DNA of 64,000 nucleotides, from contig NC_088325.1 in NCBI RefSeq assembly GCF_910592395.1, forward strand, positions 5,919,501 to 5,983,500, written 5' to 3'. The translations under genes were made by a program, and so were the position numbers. How positions within the stretch are numbered: position 1 is the first letter of the stretch; every line of letters begins with the position of its first letter. This DNA is from Lineus longissimus. Its lineage: Eukaryota > Nemertea > Pilidiophora > Heteronemertea > Lineidae. The notes below the pieces were generated by a model. The model had not been told where the DNA came from, made no database searches, and was given only the letters and a program-made list of their open reading frames with translations. Of this stretch, positions 25,738 to 32,538 are shown in pieces.

Positions 25738-27632
25738 ATCCTAACAGTGGCACGTTTCTTAACTGCTAGGGCTATGAACTTGAAACTTTGTACACAGAAT
25801 GCCCTAGGTCAGCTGACCTCTGACACTGATTTTCGGTCCGATCTGATTCTCTGTTTGGCCACCAGGGGGCCAAATGTCGATATCTAAAAAGTGTGATATC
25901 TCGCTTATTAGTGACTTGTTTTCGATAAAACTTTTGTTGTAGGTACTCATAGCAAATATACATTTTATATTATACGGGTTTTTAATTTGACCTTGTTTTC
26001 AAGGTCGCAGAGGTCATATGGCGTAAATTGGCCATTAGAGTGTAAACTATGGCACGTTTCTTAACCACTTAAGCTATGAACTTGAAACTTGGTACATATA
26101 ACCCCCTATATCACATAGCCTCTGGTGCTGAATTTTGGTTCGATCTGATTTCTAACTTTGCCACCAGGGGGCCAAAAGTGGAAATCTAAAAAGTGTGATA
26201 TCTCGCTTATAAGTGACTTGTTTTCGATAAAACTTTTGTTGTAGGTACTCTTAGCAAATATACATTTTATATTTTACGGGTTTTCAATTTGACCTACTTT
26301 TCAAGGTCACAGAGGTCATATGGCGTAAATTGGCCATTAGAGTGTAAACTATGGCACGTTTCTTAACCACTAAAGCTATGAACTTGAAACTTGGTACATA
26401 TAACCCCCTATATCACATAGCCTCTGGCGCTGAGTTTTGGTTCGATCTGATTCCTAACTTTGCCACCAGGGGGCCAAAAGTGGAAATCTAAAAAGTGTGA
26501 TATCTCGCTTATAAGTGACTTGTTTTCGATAAAATTCTTATGGTAGGTACTGTTTGGAAGAATACATCACATATTTTACGGGTTTTCAAATGACCTACTT
26601 TTCAAGGTCACAGAAGTCATATGGCGTAAATTGGCTGTTAGAGTGTAAACTATGGCACGTTTCTTAACCAGTAAAGCTATGAACTTGAAACTTGGTGCAT
26701 ATAACCCCCTACATCAGATAACGTCTGATGTCGAATTTTGGCCTGATCTGATTCTTTATTCGGCCACCAGGGGGCCATAACGGAAAAAGGAAGAAGTGCA
26801 ATATCTTGCCTATTTGAGTGAATTGTTTTCGATAAAATTTTATGGCAGGACTCCTAGCAAGGATACATCACATTTCCTATGATTTTTGGATTTGACCTCC
26901 TTTTCTAGGTCACAGAGGTCAAATGGCGTAAATTGACCGTTCGAGTGTAACTATGGCACGTTTCTTAACTGCTAAAGCTATGAACTTGAAAGTTGGTACA
27001 TGTAACCCCCTACATCAGATAATCTCTGACACCGAATTTTGGCCTGATCTGATTCTTGATTTGGCCACCAGGGGGTCAAAACTGAAAAAGTAGGACGTGC
27101 AATATCTCGCTTATTAATGACTTTTTTTCGATGAATTTTTTATTGCAGGGACTCTTAGCAATCACACGATATTGATCTTGTTGATGTCATAGACAATTAT
27201 TGGTTGGATCATAAACTTATATATACTGCCCTGTCTTATTACTTGACATCAATACACATCTAAAAAAAGTCTTCATGCCTGATTGTGTTCACCATATTCA
27301 CCTCTAAACTAAGCATGATCCTGCCTAATAAAAGATGTATACGGTGAGCACAATGGCCCCTGGCCGTTTCATTAACAACTGGGCCCTGCAGAAATAATAA
27401 CTACCTTGACTTTGAGCTTCAGAAATAAAATTATCAAACGATTAAACAGGTTTCGTCTTTAACTTTTCAGATGGTTGGAGTTGATGGTACGATCTACGCA
27501 GATGTCAACTTGATGAATCAAAAGCCATCAAAACCAGTTGTGATCAAGGAGACAGAACCAAGTTCAGAATACGCTCAGGTTGACTTCGGCAGGAAAGCAC
27601 CTTCAATGACAGGGAATGCAGAAAAGATCTGA
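1447..27632 (+). CDS. Receptor cytoplasmic tail with many tyrosine motifs (partial gene, 10 exons seen)
   Basis: Ten exons join in one frame: 1447-1544, 2063-2134, 10000-10143, 11395-11457, 12555-12614, 14988-15053, 23159-23203, 24368-24451, 25074-25162 and 27471-27632. Together they give about 293 residues and a TGA stop. Most internal junctions are phase 1, with AG acceptors and GT donors. The tail is hydrophilic and carries nine tyrosine motifs: NPGYEND, AYEDV, EYAQV, VYADV, TYENT, AYANT, IYQEV, IYADV and EYAQV. These resemble NPxY (PTB-binding), YxN (Grb2-type SH2), ITSM-like TxYxxV and ITIM-like SxYxxV sites known from Ig-superfamily and related receptors. No signal peptide, membrane segment or ectodomain is in the window, so the 5' part should lie to the left. 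The receptor class is inferred; the exon chain rests on frame and splice agreement. Some exons may be alternative or missed. Confidence 0.7.
1740..1871. repeat. Small foldback MITE
   Basis: Both halves are imperfect reverse complements: GGGGCTGTTGTAAGAAAG on the left pairs with CTTTCTAACAAGTGGGCCCC on the right, and the inner CAACATGTTGACATGTTGTT region also pairs. About 130 bases. No clear target duplication was seen. Confidence 0.55.
2063..2134 (+). CDS. Receptor tail exon, motif AYEDV
   Basis: A 72-base exon between CTCCTTTCAG and GTAAGC, phase 1 to 1. It joins the previous exon without a stop and encodes GHFAYEDVSINNY, a YxxV-type tyrosine motif. Confidence 0.7.
2190..2750 (+). repeat. 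GCTCAGC-hairpin interspersed element (5' part)
   Basis: Begins TTTTTAGCTCAGCTGAC, whose GCTCAGCTGAC/GTCAGCGGAGC halves form a hairpin, followed by GTCCGTCC and a CATC-rich tract. This layout parallels the starts of the three large tandem-unit elements in the window, but the interior differs. The right limit is uncertain. Confidence 0.45.
4091..5744 (+). repeat. Interspersed element of ~301-bp tandem units, copy A
   Basis: Starts CTTTTTGGCTCAGTCACCG with a GTCCGTC tract and ends ACAATGGCCCCTGGCCGTTT. Inside, units of about 301 bases repeat. The landmark CCACCAGGGGGCC recurs near 4297, 4598 and 4899, with TTTCAAGGTC(A/G)CAGAGGTC between. Related copies lie at 25663-27373 and 32447-33578, with a fragment at 36715-36952. 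It has no coding frame, so it is probably a non-autonomous mobile element. Its right half (about 5040-5700) is diverged. Around 5230-5265 a stretch resembles a tRNA B-box, but that is weak. Confidence 0.7.
5801..5838. repeat. Perfect 38-bp palindrome
   Basis: The left half ATCATGGAGGTATAAATAA is followed directly by its exact reverse complement, with no spacer. The word GATCCCATC occurs on both sides. It may be two abutting inverted-repeat ends of a deleted element. Confidence 0.8.
6567..6871. repeat. MITE-like element with CACAGGRAAAATC ends
   Basis: The ends CACAGGGAAAATC and GATTTTTCCTGTG are inverted copies. The interior repeats GATGTCATTTTGAC and its complement several times, so the whole folds back on itself. 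Confidence 0.6.
8112..8500 (+). pseudogene. Tandemly duplicated, decayed tyrosine-motif exon
   Basis: Two copies about 300 bases apart share flanks (CATTCCAA... at about 8060 and 8360) and the core GAGTCTGCT-A. The second copy (8420-8500) has a good acceptor (TTTGTTCCAG), is 81 bases and phase 1 to 1, and reads SAEHAEVELRTP: the tyrosine position is histidine. The first copy (from about 8115) reads SAKYA but has lost the AG acceptor and carries a 2-base deletion after GCA. The second copy could still be spliced in as an extra exon; its donor (GTGTGT) is weak. Confidence 0.5.
9479..9542. repeat. Hairpin with ~23-bp stem
   Basis: ACTCTGCGGTAGTGAAAGAC on the left pairs almost perfectly with GTCTTTCGCTACCGCAGAGT on the right, with a loop of AAAGCC repeats. 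Origin unknown; it is likely a small foldback repeat. Confidence 0.65.
10000..10143 (+). CDS. Receptor tail exon, motif EYAQVDF
   Basis: Acceptor TTATTGCAG and donor GTACTT, 144 bases, phase 1 to 1. Encodes PMAEYAQVDFTKK. The same EYAQVDF core returns in the last exon. An earlier GT (at 10119) would break the phase with the next exon, so the later donor is chosen. Confidence 0.7.
10310..10390 (-). repeat. Possible tRNA-derived SINE head
   Basis: Read on the minus strand, CTGTGGCCTAGTGGATACAC resembles a tRNA A-box region and ACGAGTTTTATTCC a degenerate B-box. The rest does not fold as a tRNA, so a decayed SINE is more likely than a tRNA gene. Confidence 0.35.
10435..10611 (+). repeat. Tigger/pogo-like MITE, copy 1
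   Basis: The ends TTAGAACCTCCCTAAGAGG and GAGAGGTTCCACTG are inverted repeats. The interior (TTTGGTCCCAAATTGGTTGT) matches copies at 31251-31428 (opposite orientation) and 44252-44504. TA-rich flanks suit a mariner/pogo-type element. Confidence 0.75.
10646..10678 (+). repeat. Short interstitial telomere-like repeat
   Basis: About five units of CCCTAA with variants (CCCTGA, CCTTAC), ending at CCCTAACC. The length is too short for a telomere; it may be a chance or relic tract. Confidence 0.6.
11395..11457 (+). CDS. Receptor tail exon, motif VYADVDL
   Basis: 63 bases, phase 1 to 1, acceptor CTGCTTCAAG, donor GTAAGT. Encodes AVYADVDLSKK, close to IYADVNL in the last exon. A second acceptor at 11363 (CCTTGTCCAG) would add a hydrophobic run and break the phase with the upstream exon, so it is less likely. 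Confidence 0.68.
12555..12614 (+). CDS. Receptor tail small exon, copy 1 of a pair
   Basis: 60 bases, acceptor CCATTACAG, donor GTAACC, phase 1 to 1. Encodes DGTDQDQSFEIKIRVKG. Its end resembles the next exon (DNPFKIHVLVKG), so the two look like an exon duplication. No tyrosine motif. Confidence 0.62.
13991..14457. repeat. Foldback element with 17-bp perfect inverted ends
   Basis: TACCGTATTTATGCGTA on the left and TACGCATAAATACGGTA on the right are exact reverse complements. GCGCATGC-type words recur inside both flanks. Non-coding, MITE-like. Confidence 0.7.
14988..15053 (+). CDS. Receptor tail small exon, copy 2 of a pair
   Basis: 66 bases, acceptor GACTTGCAG, donor GTAAAT, phase 1 to 1. 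Encodes ISAEDFCNQPDNPFKIHVLV, similar at its end to the exon at 12555. The following intron was enlarged by the BEL/Pao insertion. Confidence 0.62.
15324..15611. repeat. MITE with CTACAGTCC ends
   Basis: The left end CTACAGTCCAGATCACAAGT and the right end TGACTGGGACTGTAG are inverted relatives. GTGCACAC-type words are mirrored inside. Non-coding. Confidence 0.55.
15997..16265 (-). repeat. BEL/Pao 3' LTR
   Basis: Left-hand copy, the 3' LTR in element orientation. Just outside it, read on the minus strand, CTGGGGAGGA directly precedes the LTR's TGTGCC and fits a polypurine tract for plus-strand priming. By eye it is identical to the copy at 22417. Confidence 0.95.
16266..16792 (-). other. Retrotransposon 3' untranslated region
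   Basis: Non-coding between the end of pol and the 3' LTR. It holds the polypurine tract next to the LTR; nothing else is recognised. Confidence 0.75.
16793..21274 (-). CDS. pol: BEL/Pao pol polyprotein (with nucleocapsid zinc knuckles)
   Basis: Open frame of 1493 codons. Order from the N-terminus: three Cys/His knuckles (about residues 10-70, for example CVFCSTDNHPSVHC); an aspartic protease of the DUF1758 type around residue 140 (ILDEGSQRSF); a Pao-type reverse transcriptase (about 420-620) with YVDN at the catalytic loop; RNase H (HAFSDASPAAYGC, about 735); an integrase H2C2 zinc domain; a DDE core (CDFTG, SDNGTTF, FFERM); and a DUF5641-like C-terminal domain. Domain order and motifs are those of the BEL/Pao clade. 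The annotated start is simply the first ATG after the interrupting stop; the same frame continues upstream to the TGA at 21464, so this is the rest of a gag-pol frame rather than a separate gene. All catalytic motifs look present. Confidence 0.95.
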   Translation of the reverse strand: MSEKKRAKCVFCSTDNHPSVHCKSVTDPKRRWEIVKRANLCFNCLGNHRAKFCNSTTKCHKCRRCHHTALCDSSRQASNRSSNPSSTANPNNEREQAKTATTVHQKLVNTKPLMLGPAILKSAVATAKSPTRSTKVNIILDEGSQRSFITAKCASNLELKPQSREMIKIAPFGANAKAVRALDNVIVQIETASRVENVPMKMLIVPKISAPISTCPQAIFALPHLKNLKFAETSSGDFMEIDILIGADYYWSIVGDKIVRPAENTLGPVAVSSKFGYLLSGPTPANIEGQRDEYTPALLTTVLNVLASHTLEDKIAQSYWDLETIGIKDDTEEKESDFLLNYRDTCLERDDNGKYVARLPWLDNHPILPTNDHVAKARTRSMVRKLSPDLLSKYQDIITTQLQRHFIGRVANDNINIGHYMPHHAVLKDSSASTPIRVVYDASCKKSNDHPSLNDCLDPGPNCLNELNAILLRFRMHPIGLSSDIEKAFLNIRLNEEDRCFTKFLWLSDPSDPESDFHTYQFEAVLFGTVSSPFILQAVLHTHLDAATSSRIAADVKNNIYVDNVVTGVATTDTAMEYYNTANAIMSDCGFKLRAWTSNDATVRDQAQADDINETKTNVSVLGMKWDTGSDQLSYAKKAAPSPDILLTKRAVISHSSSIFDPLGYIAPTHIKAKAFLQELWQHGLHWDEPLTTELSERWRKITIELEEAMNITVPRKILDNIDPQNCELHAFSDASPAAYGCAIYLKSGTQASLLIAKTRVKPLKATTIPRMELIAALTGYRLAKYTLEALQGLIPIKKQVIWIDSQIVLHWITSDKKLPVFVQNRVNELRKLPGEFRYVQSKDNPADLLTRGITAQELRDSPLWWTGPSWLSTGMYPPTPTQLLHNVLLQQAATTDDVPDQVRDDTSDHAPDVRDQTHHPATTPLQHPGIAKVIDVTRFSSYRKLLRITALVQKIAKVWITKDKTNFKTLIQATAQETSAAETLWIKAIQTDCYHNEIEILKGKTATGPLAGRSKTLVNQLRLYLDESGLIRLDGRLNNARINLDTKFPYLVPRKHPFTDLLIGRAHAAQLHSGMRSTVAWLRQRFWIPRIREAVNSQLRRCVTCKPIMGKPYSKPETPPLQASRIQQAPPFTVSGCDFTGALNVRPKEGGPEAKVYIALFTCAITRAVHLEVVPDMTSQTFLNAFRRFCARRSTPSQMISDNGTTFIAAANEIKQLMQSPDIQAHMADQRCTWTFNPKRAPWWGGFFERMIGMTKMAIIKTLRRARVTLDELTTLVTQVEGILNDRPLTYIGDMDITAPLTPAHLLHGRQITGLPYEATDLDELADPNFGDSLNKRAKRLAVLIDHFWQQWSSEYIPSLRERHIRSKRGHRETRVKVGEIVLVHSDETKRVNWKIAKIERLIYGQDGIARAAQIKTSSGVTNRPIARLYPLEVTAAETVPIAAQVHEKHNEAQQNTMQQAPVNNRPPTRNASKNARNKIMQWANVLNGKDD
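21464..22336 (-). CDS. gag: BEL/Pao gag, ending at an in-frame TGA
   Basis: 290 codons from an ATG 81 bases inside the right-hand LTR. The middle part (LPKLQLSTFSGNILEWTTFF) matches the DUF1759-type gag domain of BEL/Pao elements, preceded by a charged helical region. The frame stops at TGA (21464-21466); the next 63 or so codons are open in the same frame and lead into the zinc-knuckle and pol frame without any shift. In BEL/Pao elements gag and pol usually form one frame, so the TGA is either a disabling mutation or a leaky stop. The sequence alone cannot decide. Confidence 0.92.
   Translation of the reverse strand: MAPTPEEVAADKLKRMVHERGSKRATMTRLINKMEDVVKELNAEAAVDTTLDVTKLDQVFAKLALVPTKLAEIVALDKDIIKATPTDTVDHAVTEAEDYTSNVEEKHIILKKIYDRLASPKQPKPATLARTPAPTNTSTTPTVPVTKNVHLPKLQLSTFSGNILEWTTFFDGFTAAIHNNNALGNVQKFQYLRAQLQGEASLAIAGLQLTDANYASAIELLRERYGQNHKLKAALMKALWDLPKPSDEIDNVKSFYDQLESHIRGLRAIEMEESSYGDLLVPLIMEKLPR
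22396..22416 (-). promoter_or_regulatory. Putative primer-binding site
   Basis: On the minus strand, immediately after the 5' LTR, the sequence reads TTTGGTGCATGTGACCAGG. TGG close to the LTR edge is the usual start of a tRNA 3'-end complement. I cannot name the tRNA with certainty. Confidence 0.6.
22417..22685 (-). repeat. BEL/Pao 5' LTR
   Basis: Right-hand copy, the 5' LTR in element orientation. On the minus strand it contains GAGCATATAAGCTCC (near 22640), a plausible TATA box for the element transcript. Confidence 0.95.
23159..23203 (+). CDS. Receptor tail proline-rich small exon
   Basis: 45 bases, acceptor TTCCTTGTAG, donor GTAAAC, phase 1 to 1. Encodes PSPKPGHKAPPLATG, a proline/lysine linker. 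It lacks a tyrosine; assignment rests on splice sites and phase. Confidence 0.55.
24368..24451 (+). CDS. Receptor tail exon, motif TYENT
   Basis: 84 bases, acceptor TTGTTCTAG, donor GTAAGT, phase 1 to 1. A lysine/proline run (APKPKSKAKPAG) leads into STYENTDI, whose YEN fits a Grb2-type SH2 site. Confidence 0.68.
25074..25162 (+). CDS. Receptor tail exon, motifs AYANT and IYQEV
   Basis: 89 bases, acceptor CTTTTCAG, donor GTAAGA, entering in phase 1 and leaving in phase 0. Encodes EDGAYANTGGDNIYQEVGVG, two tyrosine motifs ten residues apart. Confidence 0.7.
25663..27373 (+). repeat. Interspersed element of ~301-bp tandem units, copy B
   Basis: The best-preserved copy. It starts CTTTTTGGCTCACCG, has a (GTC)n run (about 25702-25738), and carries five CCACCAGGGGGCC landmarks near 25859, 26161, 26464, 26764 and 27066 (spacing 300-303). 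It ends ACAATGGCCCCTGGCCGTTT. Adjacent units are highly similar, so the array arose by tandem copying inside the element. Confidence 0.85.
27471..27632 (+). CDS. Receptor tail terminal exon, motifs IYADVNL and EYAQVDF
   Basis: 162 bases from acceptor AACTTTTCAG to the TGA stop at 27630-27632, phase 0. It has TIYADV (ITSM-like, TxYxxV) and SEYAQV (ITIM-like, SxYxxV) about 34 residues apart, repeating the cores of the exons at 11395 and 10000. It ends TGNAEKI. Confidence 0.75.
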   Translation: MVGVDGTIYADVNLMNQKPSKPVVIKETEPSSEYAQVDFGRKAPSMTGNAEKI

Positions 27633-29410
27633 TCTCAAAAACTAATTTTAAAATCTTGCATTGATGTTAACCATGCAGTATGAAGGGTATCTCTTAAACA
27701 TTTTTTTAAAAATTAATGATTAACCCTTTGGCTGCTGAAGCCCCTTAGGGTACAAGAATGTTATTTTTGAATTTTCACATGATCCATTGTGTTGCAGGAT
27801 ATACACTAGATTAACTGATCCAAGAAGGTTTTATTTTGGGGCATGACCATCACCACAATGTGCTTTGAATGCAACAATGACCCATTCATTCTTGATTGGC
27901 TTAAACCTGTCAGTCTTTGCAGGTTGAAGTTAGTTGATTGACAGTGGTTGATTGCAATGGGATTTAGCTGATCACATGTGAGCAAACCACTCTTTGTTTA
28001 TTCGTGGTTTTTGTGTGGTAGATAAAAGATGGTTGAGAGAAGGAGTGCCAGGACAAATGGCTGCGCCAGTTGATTTTGCTGTGTTCTCACCCGATGGTGG
28101 GATATCGTAACTGCTGCATAGTCTAAGTGGTTTTCAAATTTCAACACAATACCAGTGCAAAGTTGGCAATGCCTGTTATTGCGAACCATCAGAAGCATCT
28201 GATTGCCGAGTGATGTGAATTGTGATGTTTACCCTAGGCTTTCTACTATGATGTCATGCCCTTCCTCTTTGGCTTGAATGACTTTGTGTCACAGATCTGA
28301 TCTCATGAATAATATTTGTAAAACTTCGCATTCGTAAATTATATTACTCTAGAAGGCCAGAGGAGTCCTGAAGACAGTTAAAAATATTTCAATATGCACG
28401 CTGGAGTGAAGTGCCAACTCATTTTGCGAAAACTTTAAAGACAAAAAAGACATTGATATGGTGAAAAACAAGTCCATAACAAGCTGTTAACCTGGGGACG
28501 CACATACTTCTGATATCTGATCTCTTAGCTCTGAGAGTAGACTCTTCAGGGCCACATTTACTTTTTGGTGCCAGGGGAGCAGTAGGGTCTCGTGGGGGTC
28601 CGAGGCAGATGAAGGCAGAACGAATCTGCATGTTAACCACATTTTCTGGGGTTCAGTTGCCCCCCCCTTCCCCCAGTAAATACAGCCCTGCTGTCAGTCC
28701 AGGTGGTCACAATTGGATTGTCACTGTAATGACTCCATGTTATGATACTTCGGTGGTAAATAAACTGATGTTGCACGGCATATTCTTGATTCCCATTTGA
28801 CGCATGATAATGAATTCTTTGTTACCTAGTTTGTTCAGTTTCTTAGAATAATTTCTTTAATAATGGGACAATGTCCATTTTGGTGACACTGCTGAACTTC
28901 CCAGAGTTGCATTCCGGCAATATTAGTGATGTATTTACAATTCATATTGTATGAGATTGAATGAATTTATCATGTGAAATTATATTTACTGTATACTTTT
29001 ATTCAACATGTTTATCATGCTTAACACATCCAAGGATTTCTGGTATTCTTTTAAGAATTCAAGGGTGGAAGTCTGGTTAATGTTAATCAGGTATTGACAT
29101 TATGACTACATGTACAGCGTGTGTATTGTATTGTACCATGCTAGAGACCGTATTGAACATTCCACTTGACAAAAGTTTAAAATATATTCAATATTTCTTT
29201 GATACTTGGCCATAATATTAAAAAATTTAGTGCTTTGTGAGATATATATGTACCCGTATCTTGCTGTGTTCCATATTTTTTAGACCAATTTCTTTTTGCA
29301 ACTTAGTATTCTGTGCTAGGAACTCAGTTCAGAGAGCTAAATATGTGTGTTTCGGAGCATGATCTACTTTACTTACGGGTATGAATAAAGTCTAGTAAGT
29401 ACACCATATA
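27633..29410 (+). other. Probable 3' untranslated region of the receptor gene
   Basis: AT-rich non-coding sequence after the stop. Candidate poly(A) signals AATAAA occur near 28757 and at 29384-29389. No other feature seen; the end is inferred. Confidence 0.4.
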
Positions 29411-31250
29411 CATTTACACTGGGCATTTCAGTACTAAAACAGAAGTATAATGGCTTTACTAGTCATTATTCATATCATCCCTTGTTCTTTGTCCAATCAT
29501 TCCTGACATTATCTACCATAATAAAAATTGTGACAACTTTATTTTTTAATGGAAGTCTTTATAATTGCCAAACTAGAAATCCAAAGTTCGTAATTTGGTT
29601 GAAATTTGTTTATCCCCTATAATAAAATGCAAGAAAACTTTATTTCTTACAGAATATTTGTGACCCACCACAACAAAATGAGTCGCATGTCGCACAGAAG
29701 ATGAGCCTAAAATGACACCAGGAAATAATAGAAGAAATTGATGTACACAGATGTATCAAAAGGCAGACAATAGTGAAATGAACAACCAGTCCGTCTCAAC
29801 CTGTCAAGCTCGGAGCGACATGCGACTTGTTCCATCATGGCGGATCACATTTTATAATTGCAAAAAGGAGTTTTGAAAATTTACATGCTTTCAGTCTGTT
29901 AAGTATTTTAAAGCTTAAAGGCCTACATCGTTCGTTAAAAGTTTTGAAACTGAATTAAAAAATGTCCGATTGCGAAAATACATACTAAATAAAACTTTCT
30001 ATGTACTGATATACAAATACTATAAATACAGAGTTTAAACAAATTTGTATTCACAATAACTGCACTACGGCATTGCGTATTAGTGGATTTCTATTTAACT
30101 GGATCACAAATAATTACAAACGGCGTACCCCTTTAACAGACTGAAAGGCAAAGATTGTTGCTGCTCATCAGGTTTATGGCTTCATGTACAAAACATGTAC
30201 CTGTATTAGTGAGATATAACAATTGTTATTTTTCAGAGTATTTTGACATTAAGTCTTCAAAATGATATCTGTTTGTCTGAAGGAGAAAATGGTAATGGTA
30301 GAGCACAAAAGGATGTATATTTAGGGCAAGATAATAACAATTTTAGCACTTTATAGATACTTAGTGGTGCAAAAACAATTGTCTACTATTGGCTTTGAAT
30401 AATTCCTAAAATATTAATCTTATATTTGCCAAACTTCTGCACATCACTCACGTACATAGCTGTGGTCAATACTTTCAGTGTTTAGTATATATTGGATCTA
30501 ACCACAATAGATAGTACACTATTAAACAATAATGAGTGCATTATCACTTTTGTGTGAGGGTCATATCGGTTGCAGAAATGTAGAAAAATGTAACTGCCCA
30601 TTACCAAAAAGAGACAAGGCAATTCTGCTATTGGGCAATGAATGATGCTGCTGAAAATGAGGTCATAGGTCAGACAAACTGAACACAAAAATGATCAGCT
30701 GCCTATGACCACAATTTGAAATTGATATGTTTGGGAGTTATTCAAATTCATAAGTGTGTAAACTTTTCTGTGCTGCCTGGTATGATATTGCAATGTTTAT
30801 AGGTGCTACATTTGATATACGTTTAAATATAAATGAAGTGTCCAGATGCAAGAGCCTCTGCTTTTTGATTAAATCCAACTTTTCTGCTGTAACTTATGGT
30901 TTTAGCATTAATTAAGTGATATCATCATTATTATTACATGTGTTTCAATAGGATTTTGCGGGTTTGCAATGAATTGCTTCATTCTTTTGATCTGGATATC
31001 GTTTTGGCTTCATTTTACAATATCTTATATTGAATTTTAGTGGCTCTTACATCTGAACTCTTCAAATGCACTGTACAATCATTCCAAAATGTTAACCCAT
31101 TGCACTTGTTTAACAAGTTTTATCATATTATTGTGGGATATATGAAAAGGCATCATGATTAATGCCTCATGGCTTTGAAGCAAAAGTTGATATATTACTC
31201 AGGAGATCTTTTCAGATGTTATGTCTCCTCTCATTACAGAAAAGAAACCA
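29411..31250. other. Intergenic stretch with one MITE
   Basis: Apart from the TGTGACCC element at 29659-29849, this is AT-rich sequence in which I see no gene, RNA or repeat. Confidence 0.5.
29659..29849 (+). repeat. MITE with TGTGACCC ends, copy 1
   Basis: Ends TGTGACCCACCACAACAAAA and a right end CGGATCACA. Inside are GCGACATG-type arms around a body with AGATGAGCCTAAAATGACAC. The same element occurs inverted at 31928-32117. Confidence 0.75.
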
Positions 31251-31428
31251 CAGTAGAACCTCTCTATTAAGGACACCCTCAGGACTGACAAGTGCTGTCC
31301 TTGATAGAGAAGAGTCCTGATTAGAGAGGTCAAATTGAATGAAAACAACCAATTTGGGACCAAACCTAGTGTCCTTGATAGAGAGGTTGTCCTTAATAGA
31401 GAGGTATCCGGTAAGAGAGGTTCTACTG
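31251..31428 (-). repeat. Tigger/pogo-like MITE, copy 2
   Basis: Ends CAGTAGAACCTCTCTATTAA and GAGAGGTTCTACTG, followed by TA on the right. It is the inverted relative of the copy at 10435. This is the best-preserved terminal repeat of the three. Confidence 0.8.
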
Positions 31429-31927
31429 TACATATACTTCTTCAAGGACTTGAATCAGCATTGTAGTTGGCGGGAGTTTAAACAAAATTTGCATTAGTGT
31501 ATAGATGGATAATTTTGTTCACAAAATGATGTCATTACTGTTTGCTGCGTGCACATACTCGTATTTCAACAGAGGAGAAGGGATGGCGTGACGTCACAAT
31601 ATCAACATCCACGATCATTGTTGGTTTCACTTGAACACAAGGAGTTTCTCTTGTGACTTGCATGATATTTTAGAATAAAACTTGGATACGATTTTGTCAC
31701 AATAAAGCTGTACATCATCGGTTAAGCATCATTATGTTATCGAGAGAAATCTCAACCGTACGACGGTTTATCGCAACTTTACTTCATAAAAACCATGTTA
31801 AAGAGATACGAGAGTGCGCCCATGATGTTTAAAAATCAGCCGTGACGTCAGCAGTTATCCATCTACTGATCTATGTCATGCTCGACATCTGAGTATTCTT
31901 CCAGGTAATTTGTCTAACAAACATATT

Positions 31928-32117
31928 TGTGACCCGTCACAGCAAAACTAGGCGCATGTCGCTCTGAGCTTGGCAGGTTGAGACGGACTGCTTGTTCAAT
32001 TCTCTATTGTCTGCCTTTTGTGAAATATGAGCACATCAATTTCTTCCATTATCTCCTGGTGTCATTTAGGCTCATCTTCTGTGCGACATGCGCCTGGTTT
32101 TGCTGTGACGGGTCACA
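31928..32117 (-). repeat. MITE with TGTGACCC ends, copy 2
   Basis: Nearly palindromic ends: TGTGACCCGTCACAGCAAAA on the left and its complement TTTTGCTGTGACGGGTCACA on the right. The inner part is the reverse complement of the copy at 29659, about 2.1 kb away. Confidence 0.8.
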
Positions 32118-32446
32118 TTTATGAAAATCTCAAGCATACCAATATGATAAAAGATACAAAAATGAAAGTTTTAGCTCATGGACTAATTAATTGAACATGT
32201 TGATAAACTTCAAATGCAACTTTCTACCTATTTTCGTGTGATTAGTCACATTCACCCAATCAGAAAATCTCGAATAATTTCAAATTTGAACCAACTCACT
32301 TTTGATGCAGTATTTCCTGCCTTCAACAAAAGTTGGGTAATGCCTGATCATGTTTCCCAAATATGAGACATCTTATACAAAATATTATGTTTTTGATATG
32401 CTGTAAATTCTAATTCACCACATTGTTAATTATGTCTCATTAGAAC

Positions 32447-32503
32447 CTTTTTAGCTCACCTCTTAGCAGAGGTGAGCTTATCCCATACCGTGGCGTCCGT
32501 CGT

Positions 32504-32538
<35 letters not shown>

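Noticed and set aside
25702-25738. Repeated GTC tract that might suggest a CRISPR-like array
   Set aside because: It is a trinucleotide microsatellite at the start of an interspersed eukaryotic element. The 301-bp units have no spacer structure.
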